Source of the DNA: Phormidesmis priestleyi BC1401 | Lineage (GTDB): Bacteria > Cyanobacteriota > Cyanobacteriia > Leptolyngbyales > Leptolyngbyaceae | Length of the DNA: 64,000 bases | Direction: 5' to 3' | Assembly: GCF_001650195.1 (NCBI RefSeq) | Contig: NZ_LXYR01000018.1 | Coordinates: forward strand, 28,788-92,787 | Shown here: piece after piece, positions 54,882-62,937 of the stretch | Numbering within the stretch: position 1 is the stretch's first letter | Layout of the letters: every line of letters begins with the position of its first letter | Position numbers and translations under genes: made by a program | Notes under the pieces: generated by a model | Databases searched by the model: none | What the model was told of the DNA's origin: nothing | The model's input: only the letters and a program-made list of their open reading frames with translations

Positions 54882-55757
54882 TTACTCCAAGATCGGCGGT
54901 TGTACCTTACCAAATTTCCAGGTAAAGAGCGATCCCAAACCGAACAGACTCACCACAAATATGACAATCCCGCCGACAGATGGAATCAGCGCAAGTAGTG
55001 TGATAATCAGCAGCCCGATTAAGAACCGATACACGTTGCTTTGTCGATCGTTTTTCACCACTTGTTGACCAACAAATAGTGAAATTCCCAATGCCCCAAC
55101 TAATGATGTCAGACTGAAAATTACGCTGAGAAGTGGAATCAGTGGAATGCCAATTAGGGAGATTGCCAAGAAAATATTAAGGGCAACAAAGGTAACGATT
55201 GCTCCCATCCCCCATAATGCGCTTTGACCTGGATATTGGCGCACGGTAGCGGCTAAATTCGGTAGAAAAGAGGGTGCGGTGCGTAACAAAATGATGCCAA
55301 CAATAGCACCGACAATCGCCGAGAAAATCCGAAGACTAGCGTGAAAGAAATACATCGGCAAAAAGTAGTTTTGCTCGCGGTGCATTCCCATCATGCCTTG
55401 TCCATCAGAATGATTGTTGAATGTGCCGTTTGAGCCGCCAATTGTGGCTCCTTCTGCCTGTACGACTTTGCCCCCGATCGCATAGGCATCCCCATCTACC
55501 CGTGCGCCTTGATTGAGGATGACATCTCCACCGATCGCGATCGCAGTTTGTGTCACCCGTCCATTCGGTTGGACGATCGCCGAGCCACCAATCGCGATCG
55601 CATTTTCTACAACTTGCTTTTCTGTAACCGTGACGCTTCCCCCCAATCGAATCAGATTGGTATTATTGATGTTGAGGTCAGTTTGTGCAATCGCATTTCC
55701 GGCAAACAGCAATACTACTGTGGAGATGAATGCGATCGTCAATGTTTTCCAGTTCAT
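54882..55757 (-). CDS. Bactofilin-like membrane protein
   Basis: 291 residues. A signal peptide (MNWKTLTIAFISTVVLLFAGNAIAQ) leads into a short beta-helix of repeated turns (GGSVTVTEKQVVENAIAIGGSAIV, QTAIAIGGDVILNQGARVDGDAYAIGGKVV). A His/Met-rich loop (HSDGQGMMGMHREQ) follows, then four membrane spans (FSAIVGAIVGIILL, ALWGMGAIVTFVALNIFLAISLIGIPLIPLL, and two more). Proteins with this polymer-forming repeat plus membrane domain are found in many bacteria without known function; a scaffold at the cell surface is inferred. Confidence 0.75.
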   Translation of the reverse strand: MNWKTLTIAFISTVVLLFAGNAIAQTDLNINNTNLIRLGGSVTVTEKQVVENAIAIGGSAIVQPNGRVTQTAIAIGGDVILNQGARVDGDAYAIGGKVVQAEGATIGGSNGTFNNHSDGQGMMGMHREQNYFLPMYFFHASLRIFSAIVGAIVGIILLRTAPSFLPNLAATVRQYPGQSALWGMGAIVTFVALNIFLAISLIGIPLIPLLSVIFSLTSLVGALGISLFVGQQVVKNDRQSNVYRFLIGLLIITLLALIPSVGGIVIFVVSLFGLGSLFTWKFGKVQPPILE

Positions 55758-55837
55758 CGTTAAGGCTCCTAATCTATCTATTAAATTAATTGGACAAAAT
55801 TTTAAGATGATATGATCTCTCCATTCTGAGCAACCCC

Positions 55838-55884
55838 TGTTTGAGTTACTGCGTGAATTGATTGATTATGAGATAAATCGTTAC
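55838..55884 (+). repeat. Copy 4 of dispersed coding-like repeat
   Basis: CTGTTTGAGTTACTGCGTGA begins this copy; plus-strand translation LFELLRELIDYEINRY. It lies 81 bases upstream of the minus-strand bactofilin-like gene and is nearly identical to copies 3 and 5. Confidence 0.65.
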
Positions 55885-55967
55885 CCAAACAAATGCTTCC
55901 AGATCTTCCGATGTTTATATAAGTCGGATTCACTAATCTTTCGTGCGGTTTTTAGACTGTCAGAGCG

Positions 55968-56185
55968 TTAACTAAGATCTTGCACCTGAACTAAAACTCT
56001 CTCGTTTCTGGCATTCACCCGCCCGTGATTGAACATCACGGTCTAACGGTGCGAAGTCCACTCAAGGGACTGAGAGAGGGTTTGAGGTTCAGTCCGTTTC
56101 AACGGACTTCGCAAGGCTAGCCCGGAATTCCATTCACGGGCGGGACAGAACCGCAGCGAATTGACTGGCGCAAGATCTGAGTTAA
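55968..56185. mobile_element. MITE copy 3 (about 218 bases)
   Basis: Ends TTAACTAAGATCTTGCACC (55968-55986) and GGCGCAAGATCTGAGTTAA (56167-56185), with TTAA at both sides. The interior is nearly identical to copy 2 over the region around GGCTAGCCCGGAATTCCATT. It lies in the long gap between two divergent genes. Confidence 0.78.
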
Positions 56186-56262
56186 AGAACCCGGTGCAAA
56201 AAACTGCGATCGCAGATTAATCTTGCGCCTTCAAGTTTTTATCGCTTTTGATGACAAATTGT

Positions 56263-56300
56263 CTCGTAATCAATCAATTCACGCAGTAACTCAAACAGCG
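56263..56300 (-). repeat. Copy 5 of dispersed coding-like repeat
   Basis: On the minus strand CGCTGTTTGAGTTACTGCGT begins this copy and it translates as PLFELLRELIDYET. It lies 178 bases upstream of the plus-strand MDR oxidoreductase gene, again reading away from it. Confidence 0.65.
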
Positions 56301-56477
56301 GTTGTCCAAAGTAGAGAAGCATAGCAATATTGGGAAGGAGAGCAGAGTGCTACTTGCAAAGCCATCTTTCAGCATCCCGCTGCCCGAAACCTCCAGTGGC
56401 TGATGTACGATCGCTGCTTAACTCGATTTCTGAAGTAGAAGTATGCTGCAACTGAGTCTTGAAATTAGGAGGTATCG

Positions 56478-57500
56478 ATGTCTGGGTCAATGAATCAACA
56501 AATTCTGCTTAAAAATCGCCCGATTGGGGAACCGAAAGAAAGTGATTTTGCCGTGGTCGAAACGGCAATTCCAGAGCTGAGAGAAGCAGAAATACTCAGC
56601 CGTACGATTTACTTATCGCTCGATCCCTATATGCGGGGTCGAATGAGCGACCGTGAATCTTATGCAACGCCGATCGAGTTAGGCAACGTCATGGGGGGTA
56701 GCACCGTCAGCCAGGTCGTGAAGTCAAACCATCCTCAATTCTCAGTCGGAGAGTTCGTCGTAGGATATGACGGTTGGCAAGCGTATGGAATTTCAAAAGG
56801 CGAAACTTTGAGAAAACTCGACCCCAATCAAGTTCCGCTTTCCTATGCTTTGGGCATCACCGGAATGCCCGGAATGACTGCCTATTTTGCACTGCTTGAT
56901 GTTGGCAAACCCAAAGCAGGCGAAACGGTTGTAGTCTCTGCTGCTTCTGGTGCAGTCGGTTCAGTGGTAGGTCAGATTGCTAAAATCAAAGGCTGTCGGG
57001 CAGTCGGCATTGTTGGCAGCGATGAGAAATGTGATTACGTTGTGAATGAGTTAGGATTTGATGCCTGCATCAACCGCAAAACTCAAAATTTGGATTCAGC
57101 CTTAAAAACTGCTTGCCCCAACGGGATTGATATCTATGTTGATCATACGGCTGGGGCAATTCTAGACGCGGTACTGCAACAGATCAATTTGAAAGCCAGA
57201 ATTCCTTTAGTAGGTTTGATCTCTCAGTACAATGCCGAAAAGCTACCTCCAGGACCGAATCTATTACCGCTACTGGTAAAAAGGGCGCTGATCAAGGGGT
57301 TTCTGGTGGGCGATTACCAAGAACGTCATGCCGAGTTTATCCAAGATGTCTCTCAGTGGTTAAAGGCAGGGAAGCTCAAGTACAAAGAAGATGTCGTAAA
57401 AGGTTTAGAAGCTGCGCCCAATGCCTTTATCGGTCTGCTGCAAGGAGAAAACTTTGGCAAGTTAATCATTCAGGTTGGTGACGATCCAACCCAGCAATGA
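56478..57500 (+). CDS. NADP-dependent oxidoreductase, MDR family
   Basis: 340-residue medium-chain reductase of the prostaglandin/leukotriene B4 reductase type (CurA-like), acting on activated double bonds. Diagnostic features are TIYLSLDPYMRGRMSDRESYATPIELGNVMGGST near the N-terminus, GITGMPGMTAYFALLDVGKPKAGETVVVSAASGAVGSVVGQIAKIKGCRAVGI (nucleotide fold) and KYKEDVVKGLEAAPNAFIGLLQGENFGKLIIQV at the end. No zinc ligands, as expected. The start follows GGAGGTATCG. It may detoxify reactive carbonyls, fitting the stress-gene surroundings. Confidence 0.9.
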   Translation: MSGSMNQQILLKNRPIGEPKESDFAVVETAIPELREAEILSRTIYLSLDPYMRGRMSDRESYATPIELGNVMGGSTVSQVVKSNHPQFSVGEFVVGYDGWQAYGISKGETLRKLDPNQVPLSYALGITGMPGMTAYFALLDVGKPKAGETVVVSAASGAVGSVVGQIAKIKGCRAVGIVGSDEKCDYVVNELGFDACINRKTQNLDSALKTACPNGIDIYVDHTAGAILDAVLQQINLKARIPLVGLISQYNAEKLPPGPNLLPLLVKRALIKGFLVGDYQERHAEFIQDVSQWLKAGKLKYKEDVVKGLEAAPNAFIGLLQGENFGKLIIQVGDDPTQQ

Positions 57501-57539
57501 AGCATCGATCCACACACTGTAGTTTAGGAGTTCTCTATC

Positions 57540-57812
57540 ATGAATGACGAATCAATGTTGGCTCAAGGAACAGTTCCGAATCAGGCTGCTGCCGAAGCGC
57601 TACAAGCGATCACAGGACAAACTCACTACGCAGGAGGGAATGCACTGTTAAGTGCCGAAGCTGAAGCAGGAGCCGAGACTGACCACTCTCCGATCGATCA
57701 GTCAATAGCAACCAATACTCCCAGCCATCCAGCCAAAGATCATCTAACCGTTGAACAACTCGGTGATAAAGAAAATTTATCGCTGATCAACGATGTTGCG
57801 ATCGCAGAATAA
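57540..57812 (+). CDS. Small acidic hypothetical protein
   Basis: 90 residues, acidic, Ala/Glu-rich, without hydrophobic segments: AQGTVPNQAAAEALQAITGQTHYAGGNALLSAEAEAGAETDH... then AKDHLTVEQLGDKENLSLINDVAIAE. Probably intrinsically disordered. It follows the MDR gene by 39 bases and may be in the same transcript. No family recognised. Confidence 0.55.
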   Translation: MNDESMLAQGTVPNQAAAEALQAITGQTHYAGGNALLSAEAEAGAETDHSPIDQSIATNTPSHPAKDHLTVEQLGDKENLSLINDVAIAE

Positions 57813-57876
57813 TCGGAGTTTGAATACTCACCCATGCCTTTTTTCCCTGTAAGCGCTAGATATGGGAGTGTAACTC

Positions 57877-58359
57877 ATGAAGAATAGGATTATATTTTTG
57901 GGATTGTCGCTCTTGCTATATGGAATAGCACTCGCGCTGCCTTGCCTATTGTTTAATGTAGTGCCGATCGCTCCTACCGTGAATCCCACTCACGTTTACG
58001 CAATGAAGGGAGCGGAACTGACTATCTTTGGAATTATTGGATTGCTTTTCCTGCAAATTCCAGCGATCGGTTGGTTTGCCAATCCAATCTATGGACTATG
58101 TTGCATACTCTTCATGAAGCAGCAATATAAGTTCTCGGCAATAGCTGGACTCGCCTCAGTGATCATCGGTTTTGGGGGAACATTATCAGCATTTTGGTTC
58201 ACGTTACCTGCTGATAGTGGTGGCATCGCTAAACTCACACTGAACCAGCCGCTTTTTGGTTTCTGGGTGTGGCTTGCGGCTCCTGGCTTACTGGCACTGA
58301 CTTCTGTATTTCGCCTCGTGAAAATGCCCCAACATCCCAAAAGGTTAACTGAAACCTAA
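57877..58359 (+). CDS. Four-span membrane protein
   Basis: 160 residues with about four spans: IIFLGLSLLLYGIALALPCLLF, GAELTIFGIIGLLFLQIPAIGWFANPIYGLCCILF, FSAIAGLASVIIGFGGTLSAFWF and FGFWVWLAAPGLLALTSVFRLV. No recognised catalytic motif. Possibly co-transcribed with the small membrane gene that starts 27 bases downstream. Confidence 0.65.
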   Translation: MKNRIIFLGLSLLLYGIALALPCLLFNVVPIAPTVNPTHVYAMKGAELTIFGIIGLLFLQIPAIGWFANPIYGLCCILFMKQQYKFSAIAGLASVIIGFGGTLSAFWFTLPADSGGIAKLTLNQPLFGFWVWLAAPGLLALTSVFRLVKMPQHPKRLTET

Positions 58360-58386
58360 TATGAAAGTAAGTCAGCATCGGTGCTC

Positions 58387-58620
58387 ATGAGATATTTCAC
58401 AGCAGTGTTCCTGTTCCTGATCATGTATCTTCTCGTCACAGCATTTTGTAGTCTTATCATCAATGCTGTGTTATTCGGCAAAATGATTGTCGTTTTTGGG
58501 TACAGTCCTGACTGGCATACTTGGATAGCAAACATTTTGGGAATCGTAGCTGGCATCTACTCGGCAAAAACCGCACTGAAGTCGAAACCAAGGAGAGTAA
58601 AAACAGCGTATGAAGGTTAA
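58387..58620 (+). CDS. Small two-span membrane protein ending at a MITE
   Basis: About 77 residues with two spans (FTAVFLFLIMYLLVTAFCSLIINAVLFG and WHTWIANILGIVAGIYSAKTAL). ATG 58387 is used; GTG 58381 is an alternative. The stop codon TAA at 58618-58620 belongs to the terminal TTAA of the adjoining MITE, so the original C-terminus may have been longer. Confidence 0.55.
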   Translation: MRYFTAVFLFLIMYLLVTAFCSLIINAVLFGKMIVVFGYSPDWHTWIANILGIVAGIYSAKTALKSKPRRVKTAYEG

Positions 58621-58834
58621 CTGAAATCTTGCACCCGCCTCTTCGCTGCGATTCTGTCCCGCCTCGGACTAAAAGTCGGGGCTAGCCTTGCGAAGTCCCC
58701 TAAAGGGACTGGGAGAAGGTTTAAGGTATTCAGCCCCTTCAGGGGACTCCGCACTGTTAGACCGTGATTTTCAATCACGGGCGGGTGAATGCCAGCAACG
58801 AGGGAGTTTTAATCAGGTGCAAGATCTCAGTTAA
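58617..58834. mobile_element. MITE copy 4 (about 218 bases)
   Basis: Ends TTAACTGAAATCTTGCACC (58617-58635) and GGTGCAAGATCTCAGTTAA (58816-58834), TTAA at both sides. The interior carries CGGTCTAACAGTGCGGAGTC (as complement) like the other copies, in the opposite orientation to copies 2 and 3. It separates the small membrane gene from the dnaJ-type gene. Confidence 0.78.
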
Positions 58835-58909
58835 TGAATGAGAGTGCGATCTGCTCCAGCAGATATCTCTTCGAGATCGCAAGCATCATCGGATTTTGAG
58901 TATTAAATC

Positions 58910-59878
58910 ATGCCTACAGCAAATGACTTTAAAGACTACTACGCTCTTCTGGGAATCAGCAAAACTGCAACCGCTGAAGAAATTAAACGAGCCTATCGTA
59001 AGCTTGCCCGCAAACATCATCCTGACGTGAATCCTGGCAATCCAAAAGCTGAGGAGACATTCAAAGATATCAATGAAGCGAACGAGGTTTTGTCCGACCC
59101 TGAAACGCGCGAGAAGTATGATCAATTTGGACAGCACTGGAAGCAAGCAGGCAGTGCGCCGCCTGAAGAAACAACTGCAAATTCAGCGGGATTTGACCCC
59201 TCTAGCAACTTTGATCAATACGATGACTTTGATAGCTTTATCAATGATTTGTTAGGCGGCAGAGCTAGAGCAGGACGATCGCAATACCGCACCTCGGCTC
59301 AACCGTCAGATGACTTTGCTAGCTTTCGGAGTCGAGCACCTGCACCGGATACAGAAGCCGCGATCGCGCTCTCGTTCTCAGAAGCTTTTCATGGAGTTCA
59401 AAAACGGTTGCAGTTAGACGATGAAACCATCAATGTTCGCATTCCCGCAGGGGCTACACCCGGTAGCCGGATTCGGCTGAAAGGCAAAGGTCGTCCTAGC
59501 CCTTTTTCGCAACAGCGAGGTGATTTATATCTAACGATCGACCTCTTTCCTCACCCATTTTTTCAGTTTTCGGGTGATAACCTGACCTGCGAAATTTCCA
59601 TTCGCCCCGATGAAGCAGTGTTAGGCGCTCAAGTTCAAGTGCCCACACCAGAAGGTCGCGTGACGATGACTGTTCCAAAAGGGGTACGTTCTGAGCAGTC
59701 GTTGCGGCTGCGAGGCAAAGGGTGGACATTGCCGAAAGGAAGCCGAACGGATTTGATTGTCAAACTCCAGATTGTCTCTCCGAAGGAGTTGAGTCAGCTT
59801 GAGCAGGATTGCTATGAAAAGATTCAGGCAAATAGCAGTTTTAACCCGCGTTCTGAGATCGAAGAGGTGACACTATGA
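58910..59878 (+). CDS. cbpA: DnaJ-type co-chaperone (CbpA-like)
   Basis: 322-residue Hsp40 of the CbpA/DnaJ class B type. The J-domain is at residues 7-70 with the HPD motif (RKHHPDVNPGNPKAEE). A Gly/Ser/Asp-rich linker follows, then two C-terminal substrate-binding domains (AAIALSFSEAFHGVQKRLQLDDETINVRIPAGATPGSRIRLKGKG; VLGAQVQVPTPEGRVTMTVPKGVRSEQSLRLRGKGW). No zinc-finger region. Its stop codon overlaps the start of cbpM by four bases (ATGA). It would recruit DnaK in stressed or stationary cells. Confidence 0.9.
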   Translation: MPTANDFKDYYALLGISKTATAEEIKRAYRKLARKHHPDVNPGNPKAEETFKDINEANEVLSDPETREKYDQFGQHWKQAGSAPPEETTANSAGFDPSSNFDQYDDFDSFINDLLGGRARAGRSQYRTSAQPSDDFASFRSRAPAPDTEAAIALSFSEAFHGVQKRLQLDDETINVRIPAGATPGSRIRLKGKGRPSPFSQQRGDLYLTIDLFPHPFFQFSGDNLTCEISIRPDEAVLGAQVQVPTPEGRVTMTVPKGVRSEQSLRLRGKGWTLPKGSRTDLIVKLQIVSPKELSQLEQDCYEKIQANSSFNPRSEIEEVTL

Positions 59879-60189
59879 CCGAATTTAGCCTTTCCACAAC
59901 GGTTGTTTCTCCAGAAGGCGATCAACTTTATACGTTTGAATATGCCGCTTGGGTGACGGAAACCTCAACAATTGTGATTGAGCAATTTGTGCAAGTAGGA
60001 GTTATTGAACCGATCGGCTCAATGCTGCACTCACGGGAAATTGCGCGCATTGCTCAAATCTTGCGGTTGCGTCGAGATTTAGGACTCAATCTGGTTGGAG
60101 CAGCAATGGTTCTAGAGATGGCGCAGGAAATCGCCCAGCTACAGGCGCGGCTTCAAGCATTACAGTCTCCGTTGAATGACCCTGAGTGA
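59875..60189 (+). CDS. cbpM: Chaperone modulator CbpM-like
   Basis: 104-residue MerR-like-fold protein that in other bacteria inhibits CbpA. It shows YEYAAW...STIVIEQFVQVGVIEPIGSMLHSREIARIAQILRLRRDLGLNLVGAAMVLEMAQEIAQLQARLQAL, i.e. a small winged-helix-like head and a helical tail. It overlaps the cbpA-like gene by four bases, so the two are translationally coupled. The pairing strongly supports the assignment. Confidence 0.87.
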   Translation: MTEFSLSTTVVSPEGDQLYTFEYAAWVTETSTIVIEQFVQVGVIEPIGSMLHSREIARIAQILRLRRDLGLNLVGAAMVLEMAQEIAQLQARLQALQSPLNDPE

Positions 60190-60199
60190 GATCTAGCAG

Positions 60200-61312
60200 A
60201 TGCCAACTCGACGACAAGTTATTTTAGCCACTGCTGCACTAGCGGGTGGTATGGCTGCGTATGCAGTGGGAGCTTATCAAAATGCTGCTAGTCGATACAA
60301 CGAGGCTGTGCGAAACACATGGCAACATGCCACTAATAATCCGCCTGCCGAGATATCTGCAATTAATCGCGAACTAGTTCGCTATGCCATACTCGCAGCC
60401 TCAAGCCATAATACGCAGTGTTGGAAATTTAGAATCGAAGATCAGACCATTTCAATCTTGCCAGATTTGACGAGAGAATGCCCTGCGGTCGATCCTGACA
60501 GGCATCACCTCTATGTCAGTCTGGGCTGTGCCACTGAGAATTTGATTCAAGCAGCGCAAGCTTTTGGCAAGTATGGAGAAGTAAGTTTTGACTCTAAGAT
60601 TGAAGATATGGTGAAAGTGAATTTAGAACCTGCAAAAGTTCTTACTTCTCCACTTTTTGAGGCAATTCCAAAACGCCAATGTACGAGAGCCGAGTATGAC
60701 GGTAAAAAATTAAGTAATGAAGATTTAAAATCCCTCGCAACTGCGGGAAAGGGCAATGGAGTTTCTGTTTTATTGATTACAGAAACCGAAAAAATCGAGA
60801 AAATCCTTGAGTATGTGGTTCAAGCCAATACTACCCAAATGAGCGATCGCCCCTTTGTTGATGAACTGGAAACTTGGATTCGATTTGGTTATGACGAAGC
60901 CGTGAGTCAAGGCGATGGATTATTCTCAGGGTCTACAGGAAATCCCGTTGTTCCCCGATGGTTGGGAGCGAAGATGTTTAATTTGTTTTTTAGTGCCAAA
61001 AACGAGAATGACAAATATGCCAAACAAATTCGCAGTTCTGCGGGTATTGCTGTGTTTGTATCTGATCGCAATGACAAGGAGCATTGGATAGAAACAGGAC
61101 GATGTTACGAACGATTCGCTCTGCAAGCTACGGCTCTAAGCATCAAAAACGCTTTTTTGAACCAGCCCGTTGAGGTTTCTACCTTGCGCCCTCAATTCGC
61201 TTCTTATTTAGGAATTGGCGATCGCCGTCCCGATCTAGTGGTTCGGTTTGGATATGGGACTGAAACACCACGATCGCTAAGACGATCGCTTGATCAGGTA
61301 ATCATTGCCTAA
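60200..61312 (+). CDS. Acg-like nitroreductase family protein with Tat-like signal
   Basis: 370-residue protein resembling the Acg/nitroreductase group (as in the mycobacterial dormancy gene acg). The N-terminus PTRRQVILATAALAGGMAAYAVGAYQ looks like a twin-arginine signal or anchor. The body has ELVRYAILAASSHNTQCWKFRIEDQTISILPDLTRECPAVDPD and VPRWLGAKMFNLFFSAKNEND, and closes with PDLVVRFGYGTETPRSLRRSLDQVI. The FMN-binding residues are partly recognisable. It starts eleven bases after the cbpM-like gene, so it probably shares its transcript. Substrate unknown. Confidence 0.8.
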   Translation: MPTRRQVILATAALAGGMAAYAVGAYQNAASRYNEAVRNTWQHATNNPPAEISAINRELVRYAILAASSHNTQCWKFRIEDQTISILPDLTRECPAVDPDRHHLYVSLGCATENLIQAAQAFGKYGEVSFDSKIEDMVKVNLEPAKVLTSPLFEAIPKRQCTRAEYDGKKLSNEDLKSLATAGKGNGVSVLLITETEKIEKILEYVVQANTTQMSDRPFVDELETWIRFGYDEAVSQGDGLFSGSTGNPVVPRWLGAKMFNLFFSAKNENDKYAKQIRSSAGIAVFVSDRNDKEHWIETGRCYERFALQATALSIKNAFLNQPVEVSTLRPQFASYLGIGDRRPDLVVRFGYGTETPRSLRRSLDQVIIA

Positions 61313-61380
61313 ATAAGGAAAACTGACAACACTATATCGATGGCTTAACACTTAATTCGATGCCTTCATTACTTTAGAGG

Positions 61381-62526
61381 ATGAATTTTATGCGTATAGA
61401 TTTCAATCGCGTGAATCGTTTTGTCGCGCTAATCGTCTTGTGTTTGCTGTTCATTCACTATGTTCCGGCGCGAACTTCTGCTGCATCGCAACCCGCACAG
61501 CAGATTGTTGTCAAAGCTGAAGAGTACATAAATGCTGCTGTGAAAGTGAATCGCTTTAGTGGTTCAATTCTCGTGGCGCGAGACGGTAAACCTTTGATTA
61601 GTAGGGGTTATGGAATGGCAAATTTAGAACTTGATGTGCCGAACAAGCCACAAACCGTATTCCGCTTGGGATCACTTACGAAACAGTTTACCGCGATGGC
61701 AATAATGATATTGCAAGCGCGTGGAAAGTTGCACACGCATGACCCGATATGTAACTATCTGTCGGACTGTCCCATCGCTTGGCAGTCGATTACAATCAGA
61801 AACCTTTTGACTCATACTTCCGGCATTCCGAACTATACAAGTCTTCCAAACTTTGTACAAACGATGCAGCTACCTAGCACCCACGCGAGTCTTGTTGATC
61901 GCTTCAAGCACATGCCTTTGGAGTTTACGCCCGGTGAAAAATTTAAGTACACTAATTCCGGGTATTACCTGCTTGGCATGATTATTGAACAAGTTTCGGA
62001 TAAATCTTACGCCAGCTTCTTGCAAGAGAACATCTTCGTGCTGCTTGGTATGACACATATCGGATACGATAGCCACAACCGCCTGATCAAACATCGTGCA
62101 GAGGGCTACGAATTACAAGATAACGCGATTATCAACGCTTCTTATATTGATATGTCTATCCCGTTCGCGGCAGGTGCGCTTTACTCAACAACAGAAGATT
62201 TACTTCTCTGGGATCAGGCTCTCTACACTGAAAAACTTGTTTCGCGCAAAATACTTACTGAGATATTCACGCCATTCAAAGACGGATATGGTTATGGGTG
62301 GATTATCACAAAGCTGTTTGACCGTCAAATGATAGGGCATGATGGCGGCATCAATGGCTTTTCTAGTTCTATTGTTCGCTTTCCCTCTGATCAGGTGACA
62401 GCGATCGTTTTGAGTAATAACCAGAACGCGCCTTCGGGAGAAATCGCCAGCAGTTTGGCAGCTATTGTCTTCGACGAACCGTACAAAATACCGCAGGAGC
62501 GCAAAAGTGAGCCGCGTCTCAAGTAA
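61381..62526 (+). CDS. Class C beta-lactamase-like serine hydrolase
   Basis: 381-residue exported serine hydrolase of the beta-lactamase/DD-peptidase fold. The N-terminal signal is RFVALIVLCLLFIHYVPARTSAAS. The catalytic SxxK is SLTK with Ser98 and Lys101 (LGSLTKQFTAMAIMILQARGKL), and the Tyr motif is FKYTNSGYYLLG near residue 190. HDGG in IGHDGGINGFSSSIVRFP stands where class C enzymes have KTG. True beta-lactamase activity is doubtful; peptidase or esterase roles are usual in this group. The DNA is less HIP1-rich than the surroundings. Confidence 0.87.
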   Translation: MNFMRIDFNRVNRFVALIVLCLLFIHYVPARTSAASQPAQQIVVKAEEYINAAVKVNRFSGSILVARDGKPLISRGYGMANLELDVPNKPQTVFRLGSLTKQFTAMAIMILQARGKLHTHDPICNYLSDCPIAWQSITIRNLLTHTSGIPNYTSLPNFVQTMQLPSTHASLVDRFKHMPLEFTPGEKFKYTNSGYYLLGMIIEQVSDKSYASFLQENIFVLLGMTHIGYDSHNRLIKHRAEGYELQDNAIINASYIDMSIPFAAGALYSTTEDLLLWDQALYTEKLVSRKILTEIFTPFKDGYGYGWIITKLFDRQMIGHDGGINGFSSSIVRFPSDQVTAIVLSNNQNAPSGEIASSLAAIVFDEPYKIPQERKSEPRLK

Positions 62527-62565
62527 CGGTTTGTGCGAACTAACAATTTCTTGGGTTTAAATTCA

Positions 62566-62733
62566 ATGCTGCACTCGATCGCATTCATCAGATTTGTTCA
62601 TACTGCAATCTTCGTATTCTTCAACGTCGTCACGGCAGTTCTACTGTATGAGGTTGTTGCTGACAAGATCTCGATCCTTACTTGGATTGCAGTCGCCTTG
62701 TTTGAGATCGAAGCGCAGCAGGCGATTCATTGA
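62566..62733 (+). pseudogene. Small membrane protein, 3' end truncated
   Basis: Reads MLHSIAFIRFVHTAIFVFFNVVTAVLLYEVVADKISILTWIAVALFEIE and then an unrelated seven-residue end. The first two spans look like the start of a longer membrane family in which further sequence follows the second span. Truncation or frameshift at about 62710 is likely. Weak evidence. Confidence 0.4.
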
Positions 62734-62790
62734 CAGGATGGAGTAATGATTGCGATCTAGAAACGTTAGAAGTTTCCCTATGATAATTTG

Positions 62791-62828
62791 TATCGTAATC
62801 AATCAATTTAGACATCAACTCAACTGTT
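62791..62828 (-). repeat. Copy 6 (most diverged) of dispersed coding-like repeat
   Basis: On the minus strand it translates as RLTVELMSKLIDYDTNYH, aligned with copies 3-5. It keeps ATTGATTGATTACGA and CAAATT in register. It lies 110 bases upstream of the broken alpha/beta hydrolase gene and reads away from it. Confidence 0.5.
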
Positions 62829-62937
62829 AGTCGCCCAGAATAATGATTAGTGAGTAGTCTATTTGGCTCCAATTCCAAACGAATACAGAGGCTTAGGCAG
62901 GTTACAGCAATCCTAAATAAACAAGGCGAACCGCAGC

